From Dermatophagoides farinae (taxonomy: Eukaryota > Arthropoda > Arachnida > Sarcoptiformes > Pyroglyphidae), in assembly GCF_024713945.1 (NCBI RefSeq), contig NC_134677.1, positions 7,133,001 to 7,197,000 on the forward strand: a DNA stretch of 64,000 bases. The letters are read 5' to 3'. Below, in pieces: positions 51,073 through 64,000 of the stretch. Under the pieces are notes generated by a model. That model was not told the origin of the DNA, did no database searches, and saw only the letters and a program-made list of their open reading frames with translations. Position numbers and translations under genes: made by a program. Position 1 is the stretch's first letter, and every line of letters starts with the position of its first letter.

Positions 51073-54000
51073 CTATAGAGAAAAAAAATTTATAAATGGA
51101 AAAAAAAGAATCAAACAAAAAAAATAGAATTAACACGTGATTCGTATAGAATTTGATTCAGGAATTCAATATTCTACAATAGTCATTTATTTTTGAATGT
51201 CCATGAAAAAAAATTTCCTGTATACAAAATTTATTAATACAGAATATCGAAATAAAAAAAAAATTCCAATAAATTAATGGAATTTATTCAGTATATTCAA
51301 TATTTGAAATGACTAGAATGTTACCATATAACCATTGAATATAAACGGAAATTTAACCAGTGAAAGAATCCTTATTAATTCCGATTGTTTGTTTTACGTT
51401 TTTTGACGTTGAATAATTTTGAATTCAATACAACAATAAACGTCAACATAGTTCCATCGTCGACGAAGTAATTTATTATATTGAAGCTTTATTGTATATA
51501 TGGTATATGGGATGTTTGTTACCAAGAAAAAAAAATGAAGTCAAGAGGAACACAACCAGATTCTAATAGATTAAATAGTATTGCAACAGAATCAGTACAA
51601 TGAGTGTATTCGAGAGAGAGAGAGAGAGAGAGAAAATATATCAGGTTCCATTAAGAATTGACTAAAGTTTTTTTTTATTTGCCTCTATCTGTTTGTATTC
51701 TTATCTCTGTTTTACAAAACAAGAGAGAATTTTTCTATCGGGAAAAATAAAACTTTACAGAACAACATAGATTTATTTATACTGTGTTACGGCTGTCAGA
51801 AACAAATATGAAGATCTCGGAAAAGTTTATGATTATGTCGTATGACAACAAAAAAAACAATCATCATCATCATTGAAATATAGTTCACAATCATAGTATA
51901 ATGAAATAAAATTTACAATAAATTTCCACAAGAGTCACTCGGTTACCAGTGAATCATGTGAAAGGTCAGAAGTTGCCAAAAAAAAAAATCTTGAAATAAT
52001 CTGAAAAAGTTGCCAAAAAAAAAAGTTTTATAAGTGGGGTAAAGATAAGTAAATCTTAAAATGACTGATTTGATTAATATGATAGTTTATTAATTCTGTC
52101 ACATTTTCAGATGATAGATAATATAATGATAAGATACTTATTATCATAAAAGAAGAAGATAAAAGAATCATTTCATTCTGAAAATTGTGATCACAAAATT
52201 TCAACTTTTTCATAAACATTTGATAATCAAGTTATCAATTATTATTTATAAATCAATGATCATCTTGATAATCATTACTATTATTATCTTGATGATGATT
52301 AAATGTCAACAACAAAATTTTGATTCATAAATGTCTACATGTCTTGAATTTTGTTCCTAACACATACATAAAACAACGGGGAAAAAAGCTTTGAAATTCT
52401 CGAATCTATTGAATATTCGAATAAGATAAACAAAGATGAAGAAATGAAAAAAAAATGTAATTCAAAAAAATTATTTAATCAATTTGATTGACTTTTTGTC
52501 CAGTTCTCGTTCGAATGAATATTAGGAATCAGGAAAAAAAACAACAAAATGACAGAATGCAGAATCGAATAACTTTCAAATTTCAATCATGTTATTAAAA
52601 ATACGGAATGAATGAAATAGGAAGAGAAAAAAATCAAAACAACTAAACATCAACAAAACAAACGTAGCCATTTTTTCATTGTATTTATATACTGCTGCCG
52701 TCCACTTGTAAAATCAAGAAGATTGGAGGAAAAAAACAATAGTCCACACTATATAATTGAATGGGTGAAAGGGGGATAGAAAACATGAAGAAATCCATTC
52801 ATTTCTGAACAATCTTTATCTTTTTTTCATACTCCCCATTCATCACCACCATGAATTCTGGAAACAAAACAAAACCAAAAAAAAATAAAATAAAGTTGAC
52901 AATCAAATGAATGCTGGCTGATCGCGCGAGACCATTACGAATTTGGTTAAAACAAATGTCAAAAACAATAAGTGACACATGTAGACAATAAAGATAATAA
53001 TAATGGGAAAAAAGCTCTAAAAAAAGTTCTTTGAACCGCTGATTTTGTCGATGATGATGATGATGATGATGATGAGTGCCCGCAGAAACCTGAATCTAAA
53101 TCCATCTCAATTGAAATAAAATTATTTTGGAAATAAAAAAAAATTTTCATTTCAAATGATTTTTATTATGTCATGGATCGCTATACGCCCATATCTATGA
53201 CACACACACACACACAAAGATAACAACATATATACACGTTCAATTATATTCAATATATGCCTTGTTGTAAATGAATGAACAAATGAACCAGAAATAAAAT
53301 ATTAAAACAAAGTTCTTTTTTGAAACGTTGATGACAGCTTGTTTTTGTTGTTGTTGTTGTTGTTGTTCAAACTGCAATTCATGTAAAGAAATAAATATTT
53401 TATATTCTGTTACGAGAATAATGAAAAAAAAATTATTGAAAACATTGATAAAAAAAATTATTCGGGAAATCGATTCTTGTTTGCTTTTGTTGTTGTTGTT
53501 GTTGTTGTTGTTGAAAAGTTCATCAGCCTTTTTTCGTATCGACAATGTTTCAGTAGTAACTTTTGAATCTTTCTCTATTCCTTTCTTACCCACACGCATA
53601 TTAAAATGTTAAAAATTCTCTGAAATAAAAAACTAAAATTTGCTCCAGAATCCAGCCCGATTCCACACATTTTTCTAATTTTTTGTTGTTGTTGTTTTTT
53701 TTCCAGATTCTCGATAGAATAATCTCTTCATTGCTTTTAATGATATTTAAAAAAAATGAATGTACTCTGATTTCTTACCTCAATATATGATCAACAGTAA
53801 AGCAAAGAATGTAATCACTTTCCATTAAATTTATTTTTGGTTGCTAAAGTAAACTATTTTTCATAGTAATTATATCCATATATTTGTTATATAAACTGCC
53901 CCCTTTTTTCCAACTAATACAAGTTGTTTGAAAACAAAAATCCCCAAAAAAAACCAGATGACAAAGATCAAGTTTCGACAATCGTTTTTCTCCACACCTC

Positions 54001-56187
54001 TCTCTTATTCTCTTAGTCCTCTCAATCAACCAATAGTTTTAATGTAAAATTAAAATTAGGTCATTCTATATACATTTGATAATGTGATCGATCAATTTTT
54101 GTTTTATCGTCAATAAACAACTTTATCGATGATGATGTTGATGATGATGACAATAAATCATGTTATGAACTACATATATATATTATTATCGTTTGTATAT
54201 GGATGGATTTATGTGTTTAGAATGTTCATAATATATAAAAATTATTGGAAACAAGATTTGTGAAACAACTTCAATTTCCAAAAAAAAAAAAATTGTTGTT
54301 CACCGAAAACAACAATAACAATACAAGACATATATAGATATGAAAAAATCTCGTTGAATAAATTTTGTTATTTGCGATGTGTGTGTGTGTGTGTACAATC
54401 GAATTTTACATTCTATGAATTTCATCCAGTTTTCATAAAATGGTTTGTTTGTTATAATGTATGGCCCCATACAAATCTTGGAATTGGATTTTTTTTCGTT
54501 TTCTTTTTTTTGAGAATAAAATTCCATGCCAATGTTAAGAATTGTGCGTGTGTGTGTCTGTGTGTGTGTGTGTGACCATAAATTAATGAAAAAACGATAT
54601 AATGAATTTATGCCGCATAACTCAAACCAAAAAAAGAAAATAGAATAAGAAAAGAAAATTAGCTTGAAAAAATTATATTTAATTAATATGGACACATATA
54701 ATATAATGATGATGATGATCATCATCATAATTTTAACAATAGTCAATGACATTGTCCATTTGAACAGTTTTTGTTCTCATTCTTTTTTGTTTTGTTTGTT
54801 TGTATCATTCATTTCATTTATTAATATCACCAAATATTAATAATAATGATGACGATGTTTTGTTTGTTTCCCCTTTTTCATTAAATTCCATAATCATCAT
54901 CATCATCATCATCATGAGCATTTCCGGAAAGCTAAATATTTTATATAACAAATATATGAGAATAAAACCAAAAAAAAAAAAATGTTGAAACATAAATAAT
55001 TCTTATATGTCCATTGGTATGTATCTGTGTGTGTGTGTGTTTGTTTGTGACGATAATTCAATTAATTCTTTGATCTTGATATCATCATCATCATCATTTC
55101 TAGTTTTTTTTTGTTATGTATGATCTATTGAGAATATTTTCTTTTTTCTTGAATTATTCTATCAGTGGATCATCTTTTGTCTTTTTTTTTTTGCTATTAA
55201 GATTGGATCAACAACAATGAGGAAATGGTTTTCTCATCAGTCTGACTTGATTCATGAGATTGTGAGAAGTGTACATTGAGGTTTTTTTCATCTTGATTTT
55301 CAAAAAAAATACACTCATGAATAGTAGAATATTTTTGTGTCTTGAAATTATAAAAAGACGAAAATGACCACAAACTAAGACAAGACATACGTAGAAAGAA
55401 TGAAACAAAATGAAACAAATAAAGGAATGCAATGACAAATGGTTAGGGCCATTGCACTCCATATGCGGCCTAATTTAATGTGCGCAAATGTATTTTATGT
55501 ATATATGATGCGTGGGTGGATGGATGAATTTTGGTATTCCTTGAATACATTATTATATTATATTAATTCTGATGTTATTATTATCATGGTCAATATTTGA
55601 GAAATTTTCATTTTATCATTCATTGCTTTATGGCAATCATTGTAAAGTCATAAAAATTGAATTTGAATCATTGATTTCTTCGATGATTGAGGAAGAAAAA
55701 ATTTTCTTACATTGAAAAGTTTATTTTCCTATTATTCAGTCAGGTTATCAATAGACAAACAAACCAATAAAAAAAAAGAAAAGAGATTAGGACTGTTGGA
55801 ATTTTTATTCTAATGTGATCAAATGTTTTCCCTTTCTAATATTTTACATTCAAAACATTCAAATGAATTAATATACAAAATCAAGGAGAAAAAAAAGTTT
55901 TTTTTTCCTTTTTTTCAATACAACAATAACACCAAGAACAACATAATAATATGGCTGCTATTCACATGCAAATACAAGATTGAAAATTCAAATGATCTTC
56001 ATACAATGCAATGCACACACACAATTTCAAAGAGTACATTTTTTTTGGAAAATTTACAATTATCAGATGTAAAATAATCTAATTGTAAAATTATGCGAGA
56101 TATATAATTGTCGTGAACAGTTTTTTTAATCTCTAATTTTTTTTATTTGTAAACGAATAATAATAATAATAAAAATAATAAAAACTA
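51073..56187. other. long stretch without recognised exons, upstream of the receptor exons
   Basis: No coding exon I can support on either strand. Because the first receptor exon seen (50920-51072) begins in the middle of an LRR, the missing 5' exons must lie at or beyond this region, so much of it may be intron. It contains a GA run (51612-51633), GTT runs (53340-53365, 53485-53512), ATG/GAT runs (53049-53075) and GT runs (54379-54394, 54548-54573). Confidence 0.45.
51612..51633. repeat. (GA)n microsatellite
   Basis: Eleven GA units in a row in noncoding DNA upstream of the recognised receptor exons. Confidence 0.9.
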
Positions 56188-58024
56188 TTAGATTCGACAA
56201 AAAGTCGTGTCGTTTTTCGTGTATAACTTTTTTGAATAACTGTTCCAAAAATTGGTTAATGTTTTGATATCGTATATAACTTCAATTTATTCTTTGATAA
56301 TCAGACTTTAATTTGCCCACCGGAAGTGGTGGCCAATCCATTCGAAATTTTAGCCATTTCTGTTTTTTGTCGTTTTTCGACCTGAAAAAATGAATTAGCG
56401 TAGTCCGATGTTTAAAATTTTTTACCTTTATTATTATTATTATTACAAATAGATACACCGCCAAAGCGGCATTTGTATCATGATAGAATAAACAAAAGAA
56501 TTATGATATAATAGCCGTACAGTATGAAATAATAATAACATTAATAATGGGATACAACGTATCCCCTGCAAATATTGTTAAACAGCATTAAATTACGTTT
56601 GTTTATCATAAAATCAGATGGACTAATTAAATTGTGATGAATTTGCCGGTGAAACGAGCATTCAAACAGGATATGATAATGGCCTTGATAATTTTGACCG
56701 CATAATTTTTTACCTTCCAGTCATCGAAGTATTGCCCGTTATTTTCAATAACCTTCTCCCATCTTTCAGGGAGTACTTCGATTCCGCGCCGGTAGAAATC
56801 CACATCCTTTTCTTCAAAATATGTTCGGAGAAAACTCCTCACATCGCCGACGTTCCGGAAACTTTTGCCATCCAAGTAATGCATCGAACAAAACAGGTGG
56901 TAATCGGATGGGGCGATATCTGGACTGTATGGTGGCTGAGGCAGTAGTTCCCATCCAAATTCTTCCAGTTTTTGCTTGGTGATTCTTGCCGTATGAGGCC
57001 GGGCATTGTCGTGATGGAAAACGACCCCTCTTCGATTAGCTAGGGCTGGTCGTTTCTGGTCAATTGCCAATTTTAATCGCTCCAACTGTTGGCAATAGAC
57101 CTCCGCTGTTATCGTATGATCCGGCTCAAGAAGCTCAAGATGAACTACGCCTCGGATATCCCACCATACTGATAGCAATACTTTTTTCTGGTGAAGCTCT
57201 GGCCTGGGCGTCGGAACTGGTGCTTGGCCTGGACTTAGCCATTGTTTCTTCATGGTGACATTATCGTAAAGGATCCATTTTTCGTCATCATTCGGTTGAA
57301 AAACGGATCAACTCTCTGTTTAAGCAACAACGATGTGCAAATCATTACACGTTGTCTAAGATTGGTTTCTGACAACTTGTGGGGCGTCCACCTGCCCAAT
57401 CTGCTAGTCTTGCCCAATGAATGAAGACGATAACGAACACCGGTGCTTGAACAACCAAGAATTGTTGCCAATTCATCGGAAGTTTGTGCCGGGTTCGATT
57501 CCACCAGTTCCAGCAACTTATCATCGTCAATCTCTTGAGGTCGGCCAGATCTCGGTTTATCTTCCAGACTGAAATCACCATCTTGAAACCGTTGGAACCA
57601 TCGTTGAACAGTGCGAGCGGTTACAACATTTGTATAGGCTTCATTGATTTCAAATGCAGCCGCAGTTGCATTGTATCCGCGCTTAAACCAGTAAGCCATT
57701 AAATGGCGGATATGAACACCAGTTGGCCAAATTTTAGTCATTGTTTTTTTTTTAAAAATTTCAAAATTTTTTTCGTTGTTGTTATTATTGTTGTTCGAAT
57801 GTTAGTGCGAAACACGAAAATGAAAAACATGCTTGACTCGAATGATAAACTGATAAAATTCTGATAAAACGCTGATAAAATCAATGAGTCACTAAAAGTG
57901 TATAATGAATTAGTCGACTTTCTACCGTTACATTCCGATATGCATTAAACCTTTACCAAATTTTTGTTACAGTTGTTCAAAAATGTTATACAAAAAAAAC
58001 GACACGACTTTTTGTCGAATCTAA
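56188..58024 (-). mobile_element. mariner DNA transposon, one frame break
   Basis: A 1837-bp element with TA on both sides (56186-56187 and 58025-58026). The terminal inverted repeats begin TTAGATTCGACAAAAAGTCG and are identical over the first 30 bases, then pair imperfectly for about 50 more. The transposase gene lies on the minus strand between them. Identical outer ends suggest a fairly recent insertion. The element is longer than the usual ~1.3 kb because of noncoding flanks of about 280 and 440 bases. Confidence 0.95.
56627..57741 (-). pseudogene. mariner transposase (DD34D), frameshifted
   Basis: Two overlapping frames. The first, from ATG 57741, carries the helix-turn-helix DNA-binding half (LMAYWFKRGYNATAAAFEIN, TVQRWFQRFQDGDFSLEDKP with GRPQEIDDDKL). 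The second, ending at 56627, carries the catalytic half: DEKWILYDN at its start, WWDIRGVVHLELL, the second catalytic Asp in VFHHDNARPHT, and the third in YSPDIAPSDYHLF with 34 residues between them, the mariner DD34D spacing. The frame changes at about 57263-57275, just before DEKW, where the sequence between FFNR and DEKW seems about four bases short of the family pattern. So the protein is not made whole from this copy. It encodes a cut-and-paste enzyme foreign to neighbouring host genes; its G+C content is visibly higher than the surrounding DNA. Confidence 0.93.
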
Positions 58025-59988
58025 TACAATAATCATTCTTTTGATCTTTTCACATTTTCATCATTCTGATAACAGTGTCATTGACTTTTTATTTATTCCG
58101 ATTCCTTTTTCTTGTTGTTTTTATTTCTATTTTGCATTTTTGTTTTTGTTTTATTCTATTTTCCTGATCCCCAGTCATTTTGTTGTTCTAAAATTTTTTT
58201 TATACTTGATTTGTCTTGTTCCATCATCATATATCTCTCTATATATTTCAATTTAAAATTCTTTCTACGCTTCATCAATCTCATTTCCTTTTCAACATAT
58301 TCATTCATATATGAAATAATTTTTTTTTTTTACCAGACTAAATTGGACGGATTGCCGGACTACTACTACTACTACTACTGTTGAAAACAAGCGGACCATC
58401 CGTTTCCCTTATGTTTTTGCCCTATTATTGCCCCTTCAGCACGTTTTTTCTTGTCTATTATTGATTTTTTTTATAGATTACAAAGTCTATTATGTTTTTG
58501 TTGTTGTTGTTGTTTTTTTATTCCATTTGTGTGTGTGTGTGTGTGTGTTCCATATGCATGTATATGCGGGTTTCATAATTTTTTTTCCATTTTAATTATT
58601 ATGGTTACACCATCTGTGCATTCTTTGTTTTCATATAATTTCATTATTACTTCTCTCTCTCTCTTTCTCTCTCATTCTATATCGCCAATCATTTGTATTA
58701 CATTCGCAATGATTTTATAATCATGATGATAGATTCTTTATCGGAATTTCAATTTTTTTTTATTCCATCATTCTCTTTTTCATTTTTTTTATCATTATAT
58801 ATGAAAACAAGAATAAAAACGACCGAATCCAAAAAAAAAAATTTATCAGATAATGATAATGGAATCATCGTTTCAATCTATATAATCAACACTTTTATCC
58901 AAAATGATTATAGTAGTTTTCTTTACAAAAAAAAAAAATTCATTCATTTAATGATTCGTATGGTTTTTTTCCACATACATTAAGAATGAAGAATCGGATT
59001 TTTTTTTCTTTGCTTGTTCTTCCAAATGATAATAATGATGTTCATCATTTTGTTCATCATAATTCAAATACTTCTAGATATCATTGATGATTAGGATGTG
59101 TGTGTGTGTGTATATATAATATAATAATTTAATATAACCCTTATGTTATGATCATTTCATGAATCCAAATGTATGGTATATATGAAAATTGTCTATTAAT
59201 GATATATATTCTGATTCTGATTCTGATGATGAGATTTTTCTTTTTTTTTTCGTTTCAATTTCAGATTAGATATGTTGTATAAAAAAAATCCTACTATTGA
59301 CAAACAATAATCACATGGAAAATTTAATTTTTTTTTTTTTTTTTTGATGCCACACATTTTCACTCTAATACTTCATTGGTTATGGGCATAGGTATGGAAT
59401 GAAAAATGAAGTAAAAACAAAAGAATAAAGAGAGGAAAAAAAATTCCAACAGATTCCATCATCATTTAAATCAAATGAATATTCTAAAGAAACAAATAAA
59501 TAAATTGTCCATGAACTTTTTTGTTTATAATAGCTGATTCATCAATTGATTTTTTCTTTTTGGCTATGCCTTGAACTATAAATAAATTTGAACGTGACTT
59601 GAAAACTGAAAGTGTGATGTTGAATCAATCGTTAACAGGGGGTTAAGGAAAAAAAAGCTATAAAGCAAATGTGTATTCCCCCCATTAATGAATTTCCGAA
59701 TAAATAAATAGAAGATTATTGATGACTTGGCGACAACTTTGGAACCAACTGTCAAACATTCATTTATCATTTGGTAGTAATGATGATGATGATGATGATG
59801 ATAGTAGTGAAATGTTGTTTTCAAATCTTTTGTTATTATTATTATCATTTTCTATTATAACAAGCAAAATAAAGGAAAAAAGAAAATCGATTCAATTCAT
59901 TTGAAAAAAAACACAATTATTTGACCCTTTTTTATAGATACCAAAACAGATAAACAAAAAAAAATATATACCGCCATTGGCAATTAAC

Positions 59989-60014
59989 CACACACACACA
60001 CACACACACACACA
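59989..60014. repeat. (CA)13 microsatellite
   Basis: Thirteen CA units in the gene-poor right end of the window. Confidence 0.9.
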
Positions 60015-61774
60015 ATATGAACAATAGAATTTCTATAATCCATTCCCACCCAAATATTGATGTTGACAATTTATATATATTGATTATTAATGATGATGAT
60101 GATGACGATGATCACATTTACTTCTACAGTATTGTAATGGCCATTGATCAATAGTTATTGTCAAGATTCATTTATTCTATTCGAATTGGGGGAAAAAACA
60201 AATACAGAAAAAAAAGATCAAACCCCTGTGCATCATTCAACCATGAATGAAGATTAATGAATTTTATAATTCTATCAATGTATCCCATGTATTTGTGTGT
60301 AATGTGTAAATGATATGTGTAATGTATCTTTTATTTTAATTTTTTTTTCTTAACCAAAAACATTTCATCAATTTAATATAAAAAAAACGGAAAAATAAAA
60401 ACAAAACTAAATCGTGAGAAATCCACATCGATTTAAATGGATAATAATGTAAACAAATCATCATTTTGATATGATGATGATTGCTGTGACAATACAAACA
60501 AACAAAAAAAAACTTTTTTTTTCATTCATCGTTCTGGGAATTGTTCATTATAATATATGCAAATGTCAATATATTGCCAATAAGCTAATTAATTAGAATG
60601 ACGATGATGATAAAAAAAAGCCAATTATAAGCATAGATGATAATTATTTTGATTTTTTTTCTGAATTCTAATTTGATGATCAAAGCAAAAATTGAGAAGA
60701 AGAAAAAAAATTGACATCTTTCTTGTTTCTTGTTTATTGTTTCCATAGCAACTTGAAAACAACTTTGTTGTTGTTGTTGTTGTTGTTGTTCATCGATTCT
60801 TTTATTCCAATGTGTCAAGAATTTTTGGAATGTTCATGAATGTCGGCGTGTGAATATTTTTTTTCCGGTAAAAAAAATATGTGTGTTTGATGGACAATCG
60901 TCATTTTTTTTTTGTTTCTCTTGGATGGGGGCCCCCTGCTTTGATGATTCATATAATAATATGATGACAGTAACAACTAGAAGAAGAGGAATAAGAAAAA
61001 AAAATCGAAACAAGTGTTGAGAAACTTATTTTTGCACCAAAAAATAAGGCCTTCATCATCATCATCATCATCTAATAAAAACGAAACGAATCAAATGTAA
61101 TGAAGCGGCTGTCCCGGCTAGTAGATATATTGTGTATTTTGTATATTTAGGTTACATCACATATCCTGCTGCTGTTGATGCTGTTTTTGTTGAAAAATTA
61201 TGCTGACTAAACACATAAAAAAAACATTTTGTCTTATAAACTTCGGTACAAATATATTTTGGTCCTTGACAAGTCATCATCATTTTTAACAATTTTTTTC
61301 CAGGTCAATAAATACATTCTATGATAGAAATAAGTTTGATAACGAAAACGAAAACGACAAAAATTTATCTTAAATATTTCCAATTAAAATATTGTCATCA
61401 TTTAATATATAGAAATTATAAATGAAAACAATTAGATTATCTCATCGAATTTTTTTTTTTCATTATCATTTTCAATCTCAACGATATTAGAAATTCAAAA
61501 ACACCAGAAAGTAGCATTGTATTCTGTGTGTGTGCGGTGTGTGGTAACTGCAATATTTTTTTTTTGTCAGAAAGCCAAAATAAAATTCTTAGCCTTATAA
61601 GAATGAGTAAATTTTTTTTTGTTTTGTTTGATTTTCATAAATATTTATGAAAATAATGATGACGTTCTGTCATAATGTTGATAATGATGATGATGATGAT
61701 GATATAGACCATGATTCTTAAGGAATTTTTATTAGCAATCAAAATTATTTTGATCAAAAATATTTCTCCTCCCT

Positions 61775-61807
<33 letters not shown>

Positions 61808-62095
61808 GTTATGTAATCGATAATTAGGTTTGTTTAGTTTTTCATCATAATCACAATTGTGTGTCATATCAATGTTTTATATGTAATAAATTATGATTCT
61901 TCACAATTATATATACAATACATTATTAAAGGAAAAAAGAAAATTTTTTTTATTGAATTAACATAATCCAGTTACATCTGGTTTTTTTTGGATGTAAGAC
62001 ATATATATTTATATAAAACACATATAATGTGGCCAATTCTCGAGGTAAATGAACGAATGATGATGGTCATGGTCATCATATGGTGATTCATTCAT

Positions 62096-62145
62096 GAGTG
62101 AGTGAGTGAGTGAATAAATGAATTAAATGAATGAATGAATGATTT
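62096..62145. repeat. GAGT then GAAT tetranucleotide tandem run
   Basis: Repeated GAGT units pass into GAAT/TGAA units over about 50 bases, a compound microsatellite in noncoding DNA. Confidence 0.8.
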
Positions 62146-64000
62146 TGTCTGACGACCCGAGAATCTTTTTTTTTTTGTTTCAGACCATTCAAAATTATCC
62201 AATAATGACCATTATACGATTACAATGAAAATTTATTATATAATACAATTTTCTATCATGTCTGTGTTTATTCATTTCAAATAAAATATTATTAGACAAC
62301 AGTCATTTTGTTTTGAAAATGAAATTCAATTCCAGTAAAAAAAATCGATTTATGATACCACAAAAGTAAATAAAAATAATCGAATAGAATCGAATTTTTA
62401 TTCAAACCATTTTAATCATATTCCAGAGTAATGATTATTATTGGTGGTGATTACATACATACAGAGAAAGAAAAAGAATTTTTTTTTTCTTCATCTGAAA
62501 CAATCCACGATGATATTCCCATGATATCGATCAATGTTTAAAATGATACGATCATGATGATGATGATGATGAGTTAACAGTATAGTTGAGAATGCAAAAT
62601 GTGGATATATTCAACAATCAACCAGTATTGAATATTATTAAAATGACTGACATATGTTGTGTATGCAGAACAATATGATCATCATCATGTATCAATATAT
62701 GATGACGATGATTCTTATTTATATTTGATTGGTAACAAACAAACAGAACAAGAAAACCAAATACATTCAGAATGAATGTCAATATTTATTCTATTGGTAA
62801 TTTTTGGACAAATTTCATTTTGGTTTTTCTTCATTTTTCTATTATTTTCTTTCTTATTTTTTTACAAAGAATGAAATATGAAATATTCATATGTATGGTA
62901 GAATAAATTTTGTTTTTTTTTTCATTGCCATCACAACGATAAAGAGAATATTCTTCTCATGTGATGTATGTTTTCTTTTTCTACAAATGATGAATACAGA
63001 CAGGCATAATAATGACAAGAATTAAACTTTTTTTTCATGAGAAACAAAACAAAACCATAACAACAACAGCAATAATAATTGTAGTATAATAACCATTCAT
63101 TTGTTAATTAGATTTTTTTTTTGTTTTGTTTTTTGTTTACACATTTTCTATTGTTATTGACCATTTTCATGGCTTCTACGTACATGAAAAATGGGTACAC
63201 CATGACAAGAGATAGAAAAACAGTGAATGAAACAAAATTTGAATCGGTAATCTTATTTCAATTGTTTGTTTGTTTGTTTGTCTGTTTGTTATTCGCACAT
63301 ATTCATAGTCGAATGAAATATAATTAATCTCAGGCTTTTGGGTTTTATTATTTTCAAATTGTAATTCGGATTCATAAAGTGCTTAGACAATGAAAACAAT
63401 ATTTTCTGAATCATTAAGAATCATCAAAATTTTGAATATGTGTGTATAAGGATGAAAAAAAAAGATGATCATCCTACAATTCTTGACACACACGCACAAA
63501 TAAAACACGACCTCAACTTTAACAAAAATGTTTTCTTTTTCGTTAACCTCAGGGGAATTTCCCAAAAGAAAATCTGTGATGTGAAGAAGATTTACATAAA
63601 ATAAAAATTTAGGCTTCTATATACGTGTGAAAGAGAGAATAAGAGAATGAGGGAGAAAATGAAAGAATAAAAGCCATTATTAGTGATTTACAATAAAAGA
63701 AGAATCTTACCATATATATACAAGACAAGACGAACACACATTTTATTATTATTCTTATTCTTATAATCTTTTTTTCATTTCATGGATGATGAAAAGTTTC
63801 TGGGAAAATTTTATTTGATTATTTTTAGAATTTCACTAATATTAGAATATGGAACAAACAAAAACAAATATATAGCACACATATATATAGTGTGTATTCG
63901 AATCTGTTGTTGAATTCATCATCATCATTATCACCATGTTACTTTGATATTACATTTAACAACACAAAGTGAACATCCTAACCGATAATGGTAAAGGTAT

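Larger units (their letters stand above)
58025..64000. other. long stretch without recognised genes to the window end
   Basis: About 6 kb of A+T-rich DNA with many microsatellites: GT (58530-58549, 59098-59112), CA (59989-60014), GTT (60763-60790), CT (61775-61795), and GAGT/GAAT tandem runs (62096-62145). Open frames are short repeat translations. It could be intron or upstream region of the receptor, or plain intergenic DNA. Confidence 0.45.

Noticed and set aside
51150-51330. Weak inverted similarity around AGTCATTT and TTCAATATT motifs in the noncoding region next to the receptor exons
   Set aside because: Pairing is patchy in very A+T-rich DNA and no target duplication is visible; likely chance.
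53779-53825. A possible 47-base minus-strand first exon with ATG and a GTAAGA donor
   Set aside because: Nothing joins it to the receptor exons in a supported way, and its 15 residues are not a signal peptide; too short to claim.
55197-55462. Two overlapping minus-strand open frames of 73 and 84 aa
   Set aside because: No recognisable domain, no codon or splice support, and they overlap each other in different frames.

Overview
The window looks like nuclear DNA of a small-genome arthropod, most likely an acariform mite of the house-dust or scab mite type. The base composition is strongly A+T rich. Introns are mostly 55-120 bases with GT..AG ends, genes are tightly packed and often convergent with only 100-300 bases between stop codons, and intergenic DNA is full of ATC/GAT, CA/GT and homopolymer runs. 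The animal gene set (WDR59, CNOT1, KATNA1, COX4, an LGR-type receptor) fits an arthropod. The species is inference; no marker gene that would settle it is present.

Layout. 1-4.4 kb holds two tail-to-tail paralogous genes for small secreted Gly/Lys-rich proteins that I do not recognise. 5.1-13.8 kb, minus strand: ANKMY2 and CNOT1. 16-19.5 kb: a cytosolic 5'-nucleotidase-like phosphoesterase (+), SYS1 (-) and COX4 (+), the last two diverging from a 282-base shared promoter region. 19.6-22.8 kb: WDR59 (-). 24.1-26.4 kb: a nine-exon SLC7-type amino acid transporter (+). 26.5-28.4 kb: MYLIP/IDOL E3 ligase (-). 30.3-32.0 kb: a SPATA2/tamozhennic-like PUB protein (+). 32.2-33.1 kb: a four-pass MARVEL protein (-), with a diverged paralog at 42.4-43.1 kb. 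36.1-37.0 kb: ZNRF1/2 E3 ligase (+). 37.8-39.5 kb: katanin p60 (-). 40.2-42.0 kb: TFIIH p62 (-). 45.2-51.1 kb: the 3' eight exons of a leucine-rich-repeat GPCR of the LGR4/5/6-rickets group (-). From 51.1 kb to the end there is no convincing coding exon. This may be the upstream introns of the receptor gene; it holds a 1.84 kb mariner transposon.

Working together. These are mostly unrelated housekeeping genes: mRNA deadenylation (CNOT1), transcription/repair (GTF2H1), nutrient sensing (WDR59 of GATOR2, with an amino acid transporter as divergent neighbour), Golgi traffic (SYS1), respiration (COX4), microtubule severing (KATNA1) and ubiquitin signalling (MYLIP, ZNRF, SPATA2-like). The least explained items are the secreted peptide pair, the very long receptor tail, one apparent single-base frameshift in WDR59, an unresolved frame change in CNOT1, and three small terminal-inverted-repeat elements.
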